Source of the DNA: an uncultured Pseudomonadota bacterium | GTDB taxonomy: Bacteria; Myxococcota_A; UBA796; SXON01 | Assembly (NCBI GenBank): GCA_903875225.1 | Contig: CAIQVJ010000048.1 | Location: 1-64,000 of the forward strand | Reading direction: 5' to 3' | Length of the DNA: 64,000 nucleotides | In this document: piece after piece, positions 26,237 to 35,442 of the stretch | Layout of the letters: the number at the start of each line of letters is the position of its first letter | How positions within the stretch are numbered: the first letter of the stretch is position 1 | The notes under the pieces: generated by a model | Databases searched by the model: none | Seen by the model: only the letters and a program-made list of their open reading frames with translations | Told to the model about the DNA's origin: nothing | Position numbers and translations under genes: made by a program

Positions 26237-28668
26237 CGCACACCCGAGCCGAACGCCTGCCGTCGCTCCTTTGCGCTCACGGGCATCAGCTCCGAGAGCT
26301 CCTGGCACACCCGTTCCAGCGCCGCGTCGTCCCCCTTCGCCCGCGCCTCCTCCCCACGCCGGACGCAGGCCTCGGCGGCGCGCAGATCCCTCGCCTCCGA
26401 GAGCCGCGCGCGCCAGTACCCGAACGCGCGCGTCCAGGCACCCGGAGATCGCGTCCACGCGCTGCTGCAGAGCTGCTCCATCACCTCCTTCAACCGTGCG
26501 AGCTCGCTCTCCTTCCGCGCCTCCAGGGCGAGCCGCGCACGGCGGATCGCATCGTCCAGCGCCTGTCGCTCGGTAGGCGACCCATACCGGGCGACCCACC
26601 CCCGGGCCCGATCCTCGACCTCCTGCAGCTCCTCCGCCATCTCGGGCCAGGCCGCAGACGCCTCGACCGTCGCGACGTTCCCATCCGCCTCGATGATGCA
26701 CCGACGGGCCTTCTCCGACGCGTCGGCATCGCCCCCGCGCGCGAGGCGAACGAGCCCCGCCGCCTCCTCCAGGAGGCGCTGGGCCTCGTTCCCCGCGGCG
26801 ATTGCCCGCGCGTCCAGTAGGCGCACGGCATGGCCCTGCGCGCGTGCGAGCCGGACCCGGATGGCGTTCGAGAGATCGAGCATCGCATCCGGCGGGAGCT
26901 GGGGTGCGACGAGCTGAGCGACCTCGTCGAACACCTGCCCGCCGGGCAGCTTCGCCTGCGCGGAGAGGCGCCCGCCACGATCCATCTCCAGCGAGACCTC
27001 CACCTCCGACCCCACGTTCAGGTTCTGCTGGAGCGCCGCCGCCGGGATCTCCAGCGTACCGACGAGCCTGCACAGGTGCGCCCGCTGGAACTCGCCCTGC
27101 ACGATGGGCACCCGGAGCATCTGGGCCTCGTGACCAGCGAGCAGCGTCTCGATCACCGTGAGCGTGAACGAGCGGCGGATCGGCAGGGGCGCACCGCGCG
27201 GAAAGTAGACGTGCACGTTGTCGTCGGCGCGGGCGATGCCGACGGTGCGCGACAGCGGTGGATCCTGCAGGGTCACGCCGTGCACGATCGTGAACTCCGC
27301 GGGCGAGACGTCCACCTCGGCCTCCCCCTTGCGCCCAACCAGCCGGAACGTGCTGCTCCCCCTGGGGCGCAGGTCGAGCCCGATCAGGAAGGTCCCGTCG
27401 GCCTCAACGACCTCCCAGGGCGACTGCCAGGCCCCGCCCTCGGCGCGCTCGGCCCGCACGGCGTCGACCTTCCCGACCTCGAGCGCGCGACCCGCCAGGA
27501 ACGGGGAGAGGTCGGACGTCATCGTCGGGTACTGCAGCCACAGGCGCACGCCGGTGTTCACCGGGGCGCTGGTGGCCTCTGCCCCCAGGCCCGCCGACGC
27601 CGCGAACAGCGCTGCGCCCTGGGCCACGAGCGTCATCGGATCGAGCCCGAGCGCGAACGGCGCCTCCAGCGCCTGACCCACGCGCTCCCGCAGCGACGGG
27701 ATCACCGTGGGACCTCCCACCATCACGATCTTCCCGAGCTCGCCGGGCTTGACCCCGTGGTTCGCCAGGAGCCGCAGGCACACCGAGACCGAGCGTTCGA
27801 CGAGCGGGGCGATGCGCGCCACAAGCTGTTCGCGGGTGATCTCGACGTCTACGTCGACAGGCCCGTCCGAGAGCTGGAACGCCTCCGGCAGCGTGACGAC
27901 GGCGCGGTCGGCGCGGGAGAGCTCGATCTTGGCGTCTTCGGCGAGGTGCCGGAGGCGGCGCAGGCCCGTCGCGTGCCCAGGGTCGCTGGAGTCGACCTCG
28001 AAGCCCTGCGTACGCAGCTCCTCGAGGATGTGGCTCACGATCGCGCCGTCGAAGTCGCGGCCGCCCAGGAAGTTGTCCCCGTCGTGCCCGACGACCCGGA
28101 GGAGCCCCTCGTGCGTCTCCAACAGCGAGACATCGAAGGTGCCGCCGCCGAGGTCGTAGACGAGCCAGGGCCGGGCGTCTGCGTTCTCCGCGTTCCACCC
28201 CGCGGCGATGGCAGAGGCCACGGGCTCCTGCAGGAGCTCGACCTTCTGGAACCCCGCGAGCCGTGCGGCCTCGGAGGTCGCTGAAGACTGGGGGAGCTCG
28301 AACAGCGCAGGCACGGTGATCACCGCGCGCATCGGCGCGAAGCCGAACTGGTCCTGGACGTCCTGCCGAATGCTCCGGAGCACCAGCGCAGCGAGCTCGG
28401 TCGGTGTCTTCTCAACCTTTGCCGCCGGGAAGTCGATCCGGTGCTCGGTGCCCATCAGGCGCTTGAACTCCCCCCGCGTGTTGCGCGGGTCGCTCTCCAG
28501 GAACCGGCGGGCCCTGGCCCCCACGGTCACGCCGCCGCGCGAATCGAGCCGCACGATCGAGGGCGTGAGCGGGCCACCGGCAGCGGTGCGCACGAGCTGC
28601 ACCTGATCGCCGTCGAACATGGCTGCTGCCGAGTTCGTCGTGCCCAGATCGATTCCCAGAAAACGCAT
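26233..28668 (-). CDS. Hsp70-like chaperone with extra beta domain and long tail
   Basis: An 811-residue Hsp70 relative, longer than the 640 or so of DnaK. The ATPase domain (about 1-365) begins MRFLGIDLGTTNS and has YDLGGGTFDVSLLE and MVGGPTVIPSLRERV. An inserted beta-rich segment covers about 380-480. A substrate-binding-like segment follows with PRGAPLPIRRSF and VPIVQGEFQRAHLCRLVGTL. The last 230 residues are charged helices. An ATG nine bases upstream is an alternative start. It is the first gene of an overlapping trio with the J-like and membrane proteins. Housekeeping DnaK is normally shorter and paired with a real DnaJ, so a dedicated function is likely. Confidence 0.88.
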   Translation of the reverse strand: MRFLGIDLGTTNSAAAMFDGDQVQLVRTAAGGPLTPSIVRLDSRGGVTVGARARRFLESDPRNTRGEFKRLMGTEHRIDFPAAKVEKTPTELAALVLRSIRQDVQDQFGFAPMRAVITVPALFELPQSSATSEAARLAGFQKVELLQEPVASAIAAGWNAENADARPWLVYDLGGGTFDVSLLETHEGLLRVVGHDGDNFLGGRDFDGAIVSHILEELRTQGFEVDSSDPGHATGLRRLRHLAEDAKIELSRADRAVVTLPEAFQLSDGPVDVDVEITREQLVARIAPLVERSVSVCLRLLANHGVKPGELGKIVMVGGPTVIPSLRERVGQALEAPFALGLDPMTLVAQGAALFAASAGLGAEATSAPVNTGVRLWLQYPTMTSDLSPFLAGRALEVGKVDAVRAERAEGGAWQSPWEVVEADGTFLIGLDLRPRGSSTFRLVGRKGEAEVDVSPAEFTIVHGVTLQDPPLSRTVGIARADDNVHVYFPRGAPLPIRRSFTLTVIETLLAGHEAQMLRVPIVQGEFQRAHLCRLVGTLEIPAAALQQNLNVGSEVEVSLEMDRGGRLSAQAKLPGGQVFDEVAQLVAPQLPPDAMLDLSNAIRVRLARAQGHAVRLLDARAIAAGNEAQRLLEEAAGLVRLARGGDADASEKARRCIIEADGNVATVEASAAWPEMAEELQEVEDRARGWVARYGSPTERQALDDAIRRARLALEARKESELARLKEVMEQLCSSAWTRSPGAWTRAFGYWRARLSEARDLRAAEACVRRGEEARAKGDDAALERVCQELSELMPVSAKERRQAFGSGVR

Positions 28669-28730
28669 GCTCGACATGGCCGTGAATGTAGCCCCGTTCC
28701 CTGCGGGTTGGCCGGCGATATACGGCGACC

Positions 28731-29303
28731 ATGCCGCCCTGGTCACCGTACGTAGCACACGCCATCTTCTGGTTTCCCTACATCGTCCGCGGGCAGGTGG
28801 ACCGGTTTCGCGGCCGGGACGACGGCGCCACCGTGCATGCCGCCCCGAAGGCAAAATGGCTCGTCGCCCAGCACTCGATCGCCACGTTCGGGATGTACCT
28901 CGGGCTCGGGAACGCCGTGTTCAGCCGCCCCACGGGGGTGCTCGACGGCCCGCTGGCGATCGTCGGCGCCGCGTTCATCGCCATGGGGTTCGCGCTCTCC
29001 CTGTGGACGCTCTGGGTTTTTCGCTCCTGGAGGCTGCGCGCCGAGCTGGGCCCGGGGCACGAGCTCTGCACGGACGGCCCCTTCGGGCTCGTCAGGCACC
29101 CGATCTACACGGCGATGGTGCTGCTCGCGTTGGGCACGGCGATCTGGGCCCCGAACGCATTCACCATCGGCGCGATCCTGGGCATCGCGTGGGTGGGCGA
29201 CCAGCGCGCCCGGGCCGAGGAGGCGATCCTCATGGACGCGTTCGGGCAGAGCTACCGGGACTTCATGGGGCGGACGAAGCGGTTCCTCCCCGGGGTGTAC
29301 TGA
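28731..29303 (+). CDS. Isoprenylcysteine carboxyl methyltransferase-family protein
   Basis: A 190-residue membrane protein with four hydrophobic segments. The family signature is CTDGPFGLVRHPIYTAM near 118-134, followed by RAEEAILMDAFGQSYRDFMG and the end KRFLPGVY, as in ICMT/PEMT-type methyltransferases. Bacterial members methylate small lipophilic molecules or isoprenoids with SAM; the substrate here is unknown. The gene is divergent from the Hsp70-like gene with a 62-base gap. Confidence 0.85.
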   Translation: MPPWSPYVAHAIFWFPYIVRGQVDRFRGRDDGATVHAAPKAKWLVAQHSIATFGMYLGLGNAVFSRPTGVLDGPLAIVGAAFIAMGFALSLWTLWVFRSWRLRAELGPGHELCTDGPFGLVRHPIYTAMVLLALGTAIWAPNAFTIGAILGIAWVGDQRARAEEAILMDAFGQSYRDFMGRTKRFLPGVY

Positions 29304-29318
29304 CGACGACGAACGCCT

Positions 29319-30617
29319 TCAGTCCGCACATCCCTTGAAGTAGGGCCGCGCCGCGATGTTCTTCCGCATGGTCCCGCAGATGTCGCGGCACCACCCCGAG
29401 TCGTCGTGCCCGGCGCAGCAGCTGTCCACCCCGTCGATGAGCGGGAGCGCCGCAGCGATCCCCCGCTGCTCGGGGTCCACCGGAGGTTGGCTCCCGAGGC
29501 AGGCGAGCACGGCGGCATCGGCCGGGGCCACCGCCTGGGCCTCGCAGTGGGCGACGCAGCCGCCACATGCTTCGCCCTCGAACCCCAGCTTCGCGAGCTC
29601 CCCGCGGAGCACGGGCTGCACGGTCTTGTTCCGGACGGCGCCATCCGCAAGCTGCTGGCACATGTACTGGCATCCGGGCGTCGCGCTGGCCGGGCAGACG
29701 ATCGCGTCCGGCGGCGTGTCGACCACCGGCCCCAGCACACAGGCAGCGTGGGCGCCAGCGGGCTGCGGCGGGAGCGCGACGAGCCGCGGCCCGCCCCTGG
29801 GGTGGGCCAGCAGCACATCGGCCATCCAGGGGTCGAGCCCGTCGAGCCAGGCATGCCCGAGGTCGTCGCCCTCGCAGCTCACCACGTCAGCGCCGGCCCG
29901 CGCGTACGCCTGCGACGCCGCGGATGCCTCCGCCACGAAGCTGAAGCCCCGCACAGTGGTGCCGCCCGCCCGCCCGGACCAGTGGTCGTTGTCCCCTCCC
30001 CACGTCACGATCACGGTGGCGGGGTCGAGCGGCACCACGGGGTCCGGCGAGGTCTGGCTGTACACACCCGAGGCCACGATCGCGCCGGCGATCACCCCCG
30101 ATCGGCGCTGCAGGAGGTGGTTCGTGAAGATCCCGCCGGCCGAGTGGCCCCCGACGTACACGCGCTCCGGATCGACGGGAAAGTGCGCCGCCACGCAGCC
30201 CAGCAGGCGGTCGAAGAGCTCGACGTCGGCGTTCGGGTCCCCCTCGTGGCCCCGCGCCCGGAGGCCGTCCCAGACGGGCCAGAACTGCCCGTTGCCCGCG
30301 CTGGACGGTGCGACCACGAGGAAGCCCTTGTCCGCGAATTCCTGCAACCGCGCGCGGGAGGCGAACTGCTCCCCGTCCTCTCCCGTCCCGTTGAACGCCA
30401 TGAACAGCGGGGAGGGCTGCGTCGGGTGCTCCGGGAGGATCAGGTAGAAGGCGCGGGACTGCCCGGCCACCTCGAACCCCTTGTTCCATCCCGCCCGGGG
30501 CGCGGCGGAGGCATACGGGCCCGGGCACGCCTGCGCGGCTGCAGCAGGGGCCACCGGGGGGGGATCGGCGGCGGATGCCAGACACCCGGGGAGGAGCAGG
30601 AAGGCGAGGAAACGCAT
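29319..30617 (-). CDS. PHB depolymerase/esterase-like lipoprotein with Cys-rich tail
   Basis: A 432-residue lipoprotein with signal MRFLAFLLLPGC (Cys at 12). The catalytic part, about 40-290, matches poly(3-hydroxybutyrate) depolymerase/feruloyl esterase folds. It has LFMAFNGTGEDGEQF, the nucleophile segment GGHSAGGIFTNH, and a late GHAWLDGLDPW that probably supplies the His. The last 130 residues hold 13 Cys, including GCQYMC, CGGC, CC and WCRDIC, probably a disulphide-rich module. The frame is open upstream, but only the ATG at 30617 gives a signal sequence. Substrate is not known. Confidence 0.8.
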   Translation of the reverse strand: MRFLAFLLLPGCLASAADPPPVAPAAAAQACPGPYASAAPRAGWNKGFEVAGQSRAFYLILPEHPTQPSPLFMAFNGTGEDGEQFASRARLQEFADKGFLVVAPSSAGNGQFWPVWDGLRARGHEGDPNADVELFDRLLGCVAAHFPVDPERVYVGGHSAGGIFTNHLLQRRSGVIAGAIVASGVYSQTSPDPVVPLDPATVIVTWGGDNDHWSGRAGGTTVRGFSFVAEASAASQAYARAGADVVSCEGDDLGHAWLDGLDPWMADVLLAHPRGGPRLVALPPQPAGAHAACVLGPVVDTPPDAIVCPASATPGCQYMCQQLADGAVRNKTVQPVLRGELAKLGFEGEACGGCVAHCEAQAVAPADAAVLACLGSQPPVDPEQRGIAAALPLIDGVDSCCAGHDDSGWCRDICGTMRKNIAARPYFKGCAD

Positions 30618-30676
30618 GCTCACAGCGTAGCCCGCAGCGGTTTCGGGAGCGGCGAGAGCGGCCGACGAACCGGTGT

Positions 30677-31732
30677 TCAGGCGCTCGCCCGGCCGAAGGC
30701 CACCGCCATCGCGGCCGCGGTCGGGCGTTCGATCACGCCGCGCTCGGTGACGAGCGCATCGATCAGCGCGGCGGGGGTGACGTCGAACACCGGGTTGAAG
30801 GCGGCCGCACCCGGCGCCGCGACCCGGACGCCCGCGAGCGAGAGCAGCTCGGCGCCGTCCCGCTCTTCGATGGGGATGTCCTCCCCCCGCGCCGTGACCA
30901 TGTCGACGGTCGAGGAGGGCGCCACCACCATGACCTTGACGCCGTGGTACCTCGCGGAGATGGCGTGGGCGTAGGTGCCGATCTTGTTCGCGGTGTCGCC
31001 GTTGGCGCAGATGCGGTCGGCGCCGACGATCACCCACTGCACTCGCCCGATCTTCATGACGTGGGCGCCCGCCGAATCGGCGACCAGGGTGACCGGGATG
31101 CCGTCCTGATGCAGCTCCCAGGCCGTCAGTCGGGCCCCCTGCAACCACGGCCGGGTCTCCCCTGCAAAGACACGCGCAATGCGACCCATGGCCACCCCCG
31201 CGCGGATGACCCCGAGCGCGGTGCCGAAGCCCCCGGTCGCCAGGGAGCCGGTGTTGCAGTGGGTCAGTACGCCGGAGCCCGGCTCGATCATCCGCGCTCC
31301 GAGCTCACCCATGCGGCGGTTCGCCGCGAGATCCTCCCGCGCGATGGCCACCGCCTCCTCCTCCAGGCGCCGCCGCCAGTCGTTCCCCGCAGCGGCCAGC
31401 ACGCGGCACATCCGCGAGACCGCCCACATCAGGTTCACCGCCGTCGGCCGGCACCCGCCGAGCGCGGCGATGGCGGGCTGCATCGCGGCCTGCGCCTCGG
31501 AGCCCGTGGCGGCCGTCACGTCGCCAGCGGCCAGCACGACGCCATAGGCGGCAGCGATGCCGATGGCGGGCGCGCCGCGCACGACCAGATCGCGGATCGC
31601 CTCGGTCACTTCCCCGCTGGTGCGGCATTCCACGTACTCGACAGAGAACGGGAGCTTGCGCTGGTCGAGCAGGCGAAGGCTCTCGCGCTGCCAGAGGATC
31701 GGTCGGATGCGGTCGTAGGGATCGAAGTCCAC
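30677..31732 (-). CDS. mtnA: S-methyl-5-thioribose-1-phosphate isomerase
   Basis: MtnA converts methylthioribose-1-phosphate to methylthioribulose-1-phosphate in methionine salvage. The 351-residue protein has the family's RGAPAIG substrate loop (52-58), the catalytic Cys159 in [14 protein letters not shown] and Asp239 in [19 protein letters not shown]. Length and motifs fit MtnA rather than the related eIF2B or ribose-1,5-bisphosphate isomerase. It is followed by the Cys-rich esterase gene and divergent from the TldD-like gene. No other methionine-salvage gene is nearby. Confidence 0.94.
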   Translation of the reverse strand: MDFDPYDRIRPILWQRESLRLLDQRKLPFSVEYVECRTSGEVTEAIRDLVVRGAPAIGIAAAYGVVLAAGDVTAATGSEAQAAMQPAIAALGGCRPTAVNLMWAVSRMCRVLAAAGNDWRRRLEEEAVAIAREDLAANRRMGELGARMIEPGSGVLTHCNTGSLATGGFGTALGVIRAGVAMGRIARVFAGETRPWLQGARLTAWELHQDGIPVTLVADSAGAHVMKIGRVQWVIVGADRICANGDTANKIGTYAHAISARYHGVKVMVVAPSSTVDMVTARGEDIPIEERDGAELLSLAGVRVAAPGAAAFNPVFDVTPAALIDALVTERGVIERPTAAAMAVAFGRASA

Positions 31733-31875
31733 GTCGGTTCCAGAGGGTGCACGCCAGCGTAGCGCGCCCGCAGCGTACGGATCTGCACTCCGGCTCTACG
31801 CAGCGGGAGCGCCCGCGGCCGGATCCGAACTCCGCGCCCCGGGTTCCCAGCCCCCCGACACGCTACGTAGGGGCG

Positions 31876-33570
31876 ATGCTCCTGCTCCTCCTCTCCCATG
31901 CCCTCGCCTCCTCCCCCGCTGACCGCGCTACCCTCGAATCGGCGCTGCAGGCTGAGCTCGGGCGCGCGAAGGATCTCCGCCTGGCCGACACCGCCGGCCC
32001 CTACGCCGTGCTCTACGACGTGCTCGACGGCGACGTCGCGACCACCTTCACGGAATTCGGCGCCACGGTCTCCGACGACCGCCAGCCGTACCGGAACCTC
32101 AGGGTCGAGGTCCGCGTGGGCGACTACAAGCTCGACTCCTCCAACTTCAGCGGGTTCGGCATCCCCGATGCCGTCATCTCGCGCAACCTGCCCGTCGGCG
32201 ACGGCGGCGCGAGCGACGCCCTCGCACTCCGGCGCGAGGCGTGGCTCGCGACCGACTCGGCCTACAAGAACGCCGTGCAGCTGCTCGCGCGCAAGCAGGC
32301 CGCCCTGAACGGCGACAAGACCCCGCGCCCGGACGACTGGACGAAGATCACCCCCGTGGACTGGCCGCTCGACAAGCTGCCCGCGCCCTCCCAGGCCGAC
32401 GGCGACCGCATCAGCGCGGTGGCCAGGCACCTCTCGGGCGAGCTGGCGGGCTTTCCGGCGCTGGAGCTGGGTCAGGCCGTCGCACGGGACTGGCAGGGCG
32501 CGCGGCTGCTGCTCACCTCCGAGGGCACCCGCATCTGGAGGCCCACGGGCTACACCGTGGTCCGGGCGGAGGGCACCGTGCGGCTTCCCGACGGCACCGA
32601 GGTGACCGACAGCCGGTCCTGGATCGTGCGTCGCCCGAGCGACCTGCCGCCCGAGGACGAGATGATCGCGAGCGTGCGCGAGATGGCCGCCTGGCTCACC
32701 GCGTTGCCGACGGCCGCGAAGGAGGACGACTACCTCGGTCCCGTGCTCTTCGAGGCCCCCGCGGCCATCGAGATGATGAGCCAATTGCTCGCTTCGGAGC
32801 TCGTCGGCACCCCACCCGAGGTCCAGGACGGCGACAGCATGATCAGCCAGGAGCACTCGCCTGTCGCCCGGATCGGCCGGCGCCTGCTCCCCGCCGGCTG
32901 GCGCCTGGTGGACGATGTCGCCTCTGCCCCCGAGCCCGTGCGCTACGACGTCGACCTGGACGGCGTGGCGCCCCGCCGCGTGGATCTCGTGGAGGACGGT
33001 GTCCTCGAGGACACCCTGATGTCGCGCATCCCGAGCAAGGATCGCACGGTCTCCAACGGCCACGGCCGGGGGCTCGGCGAGGGCCGGCGCGGCGCGATGG
33101 CGGCCAACATCGTGATCACGGCGAGAAAGACGCTCTCCCGGCGCGCGCTCGAGAAGCAGGCCCTGCACCTCGCCGCGGAGACAGGCCGCGACTACGTGCT
33201 CGTCATCGGCACCCTGCAGCCGCCGGGCCTCGACGGCAAGATCGACGTCGCCATCACCGGGGAGAGCCAGCTAGCCGGGCTCACTGCACCGTACGAAGCC
33301 TGGCGGCTCTACGCCGACGGCCACCGGGAGCCCGTCCAGGCGCTCCGGTTCACCGGCGTGGACCGACGCATCCTGCGCGACGTCGCGGGAGCCGGCGCCT
33401 CTGCCGCCATGACGATGCTCGACGGCCCGCCCGGCGCGCAGCGCTACACGATCGGCTCCACGGGCGGCATCCCGGTGCGCTGGGAGGCGCCGTCGGTGCT
33501 GATCACCGAGATGGAGATCAACGGCGGCGAGGGCGGCGAGCCCCGGAGCCTCGACGTACGGGTGAAGTAG
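31876..33570 (+). CDS. Exported TldD/PmbA-family protein
   Basis: A 564-residue protein of the TldD/PmbA metallopeptidase family, here with an apparent export signal MLLLLLSHALASS. Family landmarks are YLGPVLFEAPAAIEMMSQLL, a central ARIGRRLLPAGWRLVDD, RVDLVEDGVLEDTLMSR and the glycine-rich SNGHGRG. The HExxxH zinc motif of TldD is not found, so it is closer to the non-catalytic PmbA/TldE half. Cytoplasmic TldD/E process microcin B17 and quinohaemoprotein precursors; an exported single homologue suggests a different role. GGGG stands three bases before the ATG. Upstream in-frame starts exist but would bury the signal sequence. Confidence 0.8.
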   Translation: MLLLLLSHALASSPADRATLESALQAELGRAKDLRLADTAGPYAVLYDVLDGDVATTFTEFGATVSDDRQPYRNLRVEVRVGDYKLDSSNFSGFGIPDAVISRNLPVGDGGASDALALRREAWLATDSAYKNAVQLLARKQAALNGDKTPRPDDWTKITPVDWPLDKLPAPSQADGDRISAVARHLSGELAGFPALELGQAVARDWQGARLLLTSEGTRIWRPTGYTVVRAEGTVRLPDGTEVTDSRSWIVRRPSDLPPEDEMIASVREMAAWLTALPTAAKEDDYLGPVLFEAPAAIEMMSQLLASELVGTPPEVQDGDSMISQEHSPVARIGRRLLPAGWRLVDDVASAPEPVRYDVDLDGVAPRRVDLVEDGVLEDTLMSRIPSKDRTVSNGHGRGLGEGRRGAMAANIVITARKTLSRRALEKQALHLAAETGRDYVLVIGTLQPPGLDGKIDVAITGESQLAGLTAPYEAWRLYADGHREPVQALRFTGVDRRILRDVAGAGASAAMTMLDGPPGAQRYTIGSTGGIPVRWEAPSVLITEMEINGGEGGEPRSLDVRVK

Positions 33571-33580
33571 CGTGTCCTGT

Positions 33581-33697
33581 CGGCCGGCGGATTGCGTCGC
33601 CTGCCGGGTACTCCCGGCGGCGACCGATCCGCAGGCAAAAGGAGTCTGGTCGGTACTCCGACCATGCTCCTTTTGCCGTTCGGCCCCGGGGGCTTGG
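33581..33697. repeat. Double-hairpin repeat, copy 1
   Basis: A 117-base unit containing two perfect dyads. Hairpin A (33589-33630) has stems GTCGCC/GGCGAC and GCCGGG/CCCGGC around a TACT loop, with outer GGAT/ATCC. Hairpin B (33635-33676) has outer stem GCAAAAGGAG/CTCCTTTTGC and inner GGTCGG/CCGACC around another TACT loop. Copy 2 is 97% identical (four differences). It lies between the convergent TldD-like gene and the 33877 gene. The stretch 33571-33876 holds no gene apart from this element. Confidence 0.85.
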
Positions 33698-33739
33698 CTG
33701 GAGGCGCCCCCGGGGGCCGCGACACCCCCAAAGCGCGCC

Positions 33740-33856
33740 CGGCCGGCGGATTGCGTCGCCTGCCGGGTACTCCCGGCGGCGACCAATCCGCAGGCAAAAG
33801 GAGTCTGGTCGGTACTCCGGCCAGGCTCCTTTTGCCGTTCGGCCCCGGGGGTTTGG
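33740..33856. repeat. Double-hairpin repeat, copy 2
   Basis: Second copy, 159 bases downstream of the first and in the same orientation. Differences from copy 1 are at 33785, 33820, 33824 and 33852. The 33820 change turns a U-A pair into a U-G wobble, and the others fall outside stems, so both hairpins are preserved. Each copy is followed by CCCCCAAAG. Confidence 0.85.
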
Positions 33857-33875
33857 GGGTCGTGAGACCCCCAAA
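33852..33875. terminator. Perfect 10-bp hairpin after the 33877 gene
   Basis: TTTGGGGGTC and GACCCCCAAA enclose a GTGA loop, two bases beyond the stop codon of the minus-strand gene. There is no U-tract. It may act as a bidirectional terminator between convergent genes or be part of the repeat element. Confidence 0.4.
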
Positions 33876-33876
33876 G

Positions 33877-35442
33877 CTAGAAGGGCCCCACCCACAGCGC
33901 CGGCGCACACCCTTCGGGTCTCACCGCCGGCTCCGAGGGCTCTCCCAGGGCCTGGGCGACCGTCCGCCAGGCGTAGCGGGGCCACACGCCGGGCGGCGGC
34001 TCGACGAGCAGCATCCGCGCCAGCTCGTCGTCATGCGCGCGCCAGGCGGCCCAGGCCGCGACCGCCACCTCGTCCGGCGAGGCGTGCTGGAAGAGCGCGT
34101 CGGCCACCGCCCGCCGGTCGGGAGCCGCCGCGAGCACGGCGGTGGGCACAGGCGAGGCTGCTCGTCTCGATCCGCGTCGCGGCGCCGGCGGCACGGGAGC
34201 CACCCACGGCGGGCCCCCGGCGGAGGCGCCCAGGCCGTCGAACAGGCGCGGGGCCCACGGACGGGCACCCTGCCCGGTCTGCAGCAGCGCCTCGGCCTCG
34301 CGGGCACGGGAGACGTCACCCGCGCGGAGCCAGGCGCCAACGCGCTCGGCGAGCGCGAGGGCCAGAGGAGACGCCGGCTGCCCCGCGGCTGTGTCCACCC
34401 TGCGGGCGGCCGAGCACCCGTCGAGCTGCCAGGCGCCCCAGGGGTTCTGCAGGTTGGCGGTCGGGCTCCACTGCGTGGTGATCGCCACCGCAGCGTCTCC
34501 CTCCACCCAGTAGGCATGGACATCCCCCCACACGAGCGCTGCCGCCAACGCAGTGGCGCCCGGACTCCCGCCCCCTGCGACAAAGGCGCCGTGCACATCC
34601 CCCGGCGCGCTCCCCGCAGACGCCGGAGAGAACAGCGCGGCTTCCAGCCGAGCCTTGTCGGTCCCGACAAACCCCTGCACGGCCGCCGCCTCGGCGAGGA
34701 GAGCGTGCGTGGCGTCTCCCGATCCTGTCAGCAGATCGAGCGCATCGGCGGGAGCAGGCGTGCCGGGTGCCAGCTCCAGCGTGGGCGGCTGGTTGGCACC
34801 ACGCTCCGGACGACCCGCGGCGTCCAGCAACGCCGCGTGCAAGACCCCCTCGGACGGTGGCTGCGGCCCGGGCCAGCGCGTGGGTGCCTCCCCCACCCCG
34901 AAGGGCGGCCCGATCGCGCCGGCGGCCCCGTTGACCGCGCCGCTGTCGAGCAGCACGAGATCCGCCGCCAGGTCGAGCGCATCCGGATCCCCGAGCCCGG
35001 CGCGCACCAGCACGGAATCCCCCCAGAGCCCGTGGATCGCGATCGCCTCCGATGCCCACGGCTCCCCCGAGAGCTGGCTCCTGGCCGAGGCACGGGCACG
35101 GCGCAGGTCCGGCGGGAGCGTGAGATCCGCTGGCTGCAGCGCCTGCGGCGGGCAGTCCGCCCCGATCGCATGCCGCCGGGCGATGATCCGGGCCGGGAGC
35201 GCGACGGACTCGTCGTCGGCCAACAGCAGCGCGAATTCGCAGCTCCCGCGGGGCGCGGGGCACGCCTCGGCCGGCAGGTCACCCCGCGCGAGGTCAGCCC
35301 ACCCCCCGATGCTGTCGAGGCACTCGCCATGCAGCGGCAGCACCGGCAGGAGCACCCGCTCCGCGTACAGCCGTCCCATCCAGGCGCCCGCGCCGACCGA
35401 CGCGATGCCGACAGCGACGAACAACCGGCGACGACCATGCAC
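33877..35442 (-). CDS. Hypothetical anchored or exported protein
   Basis: A 521-residue protein starting MHGRRRLFVAVGIASVGAGA, a basic n-region followed by one hydrophobic segment that is a signal peptide or anchor. The rest is Ala-rich, with Cys pairs near residues 40-70 (CLDS, CPAPRGSC) and no recognised family. Features such as VHGAFVAGGGSPGATALAAAL and VHAYWVEGDAAVAITTQW suggest a beta-rich middle. The last third is helical, like a tetratricopeptide-type fold. The upstream 500 bases include an AT-rich island that may hold its promoter. No function is proposed. Confidence 0.65.
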   Translation of the reverse strand: MHGRRRLFVAVGIASVGAGAWMGRLYAERVLLPVLPLHGECLDSIGGWADLARGDLPAEACPAPRGSCEFALLLADDESVALPARIIARRHAIGADCPPQALQPADLTLPPDLRRARASARSQLSGEPWASEAIAIHGLWGDSVLVRAGLGDPDALDLAADLVLLDSGAVNGAAGAIGPPFGVGEAPTRWPGPQPPSEGVLHAALLDAAGRPERGANQPPTLELAPGTPAPADALDLLTGSGDATHALLAEAAAVQGFVGTDKARLEAALFSPASAGSAPGDVHGAFVAGGGSPGATALAAALVWGDVHAYWVEGDAAVAITTQWSPTANLQNPWGAWQLDGCSAARRVDTAAGQPASPLALALAERVGAWLRAGDVSRAREAEALLQTGQGARPWAPRLFDGLGASAGGPPWVAPVPPAPRRGSRRAASPVPTAVLAAAPDRRAVADALFQHASPDEVAVAAWAAWRAHDDELARMLLVEPPPGVWPRYAWRTVAQALGEPSEPAVRPEGCAPALWVGPF

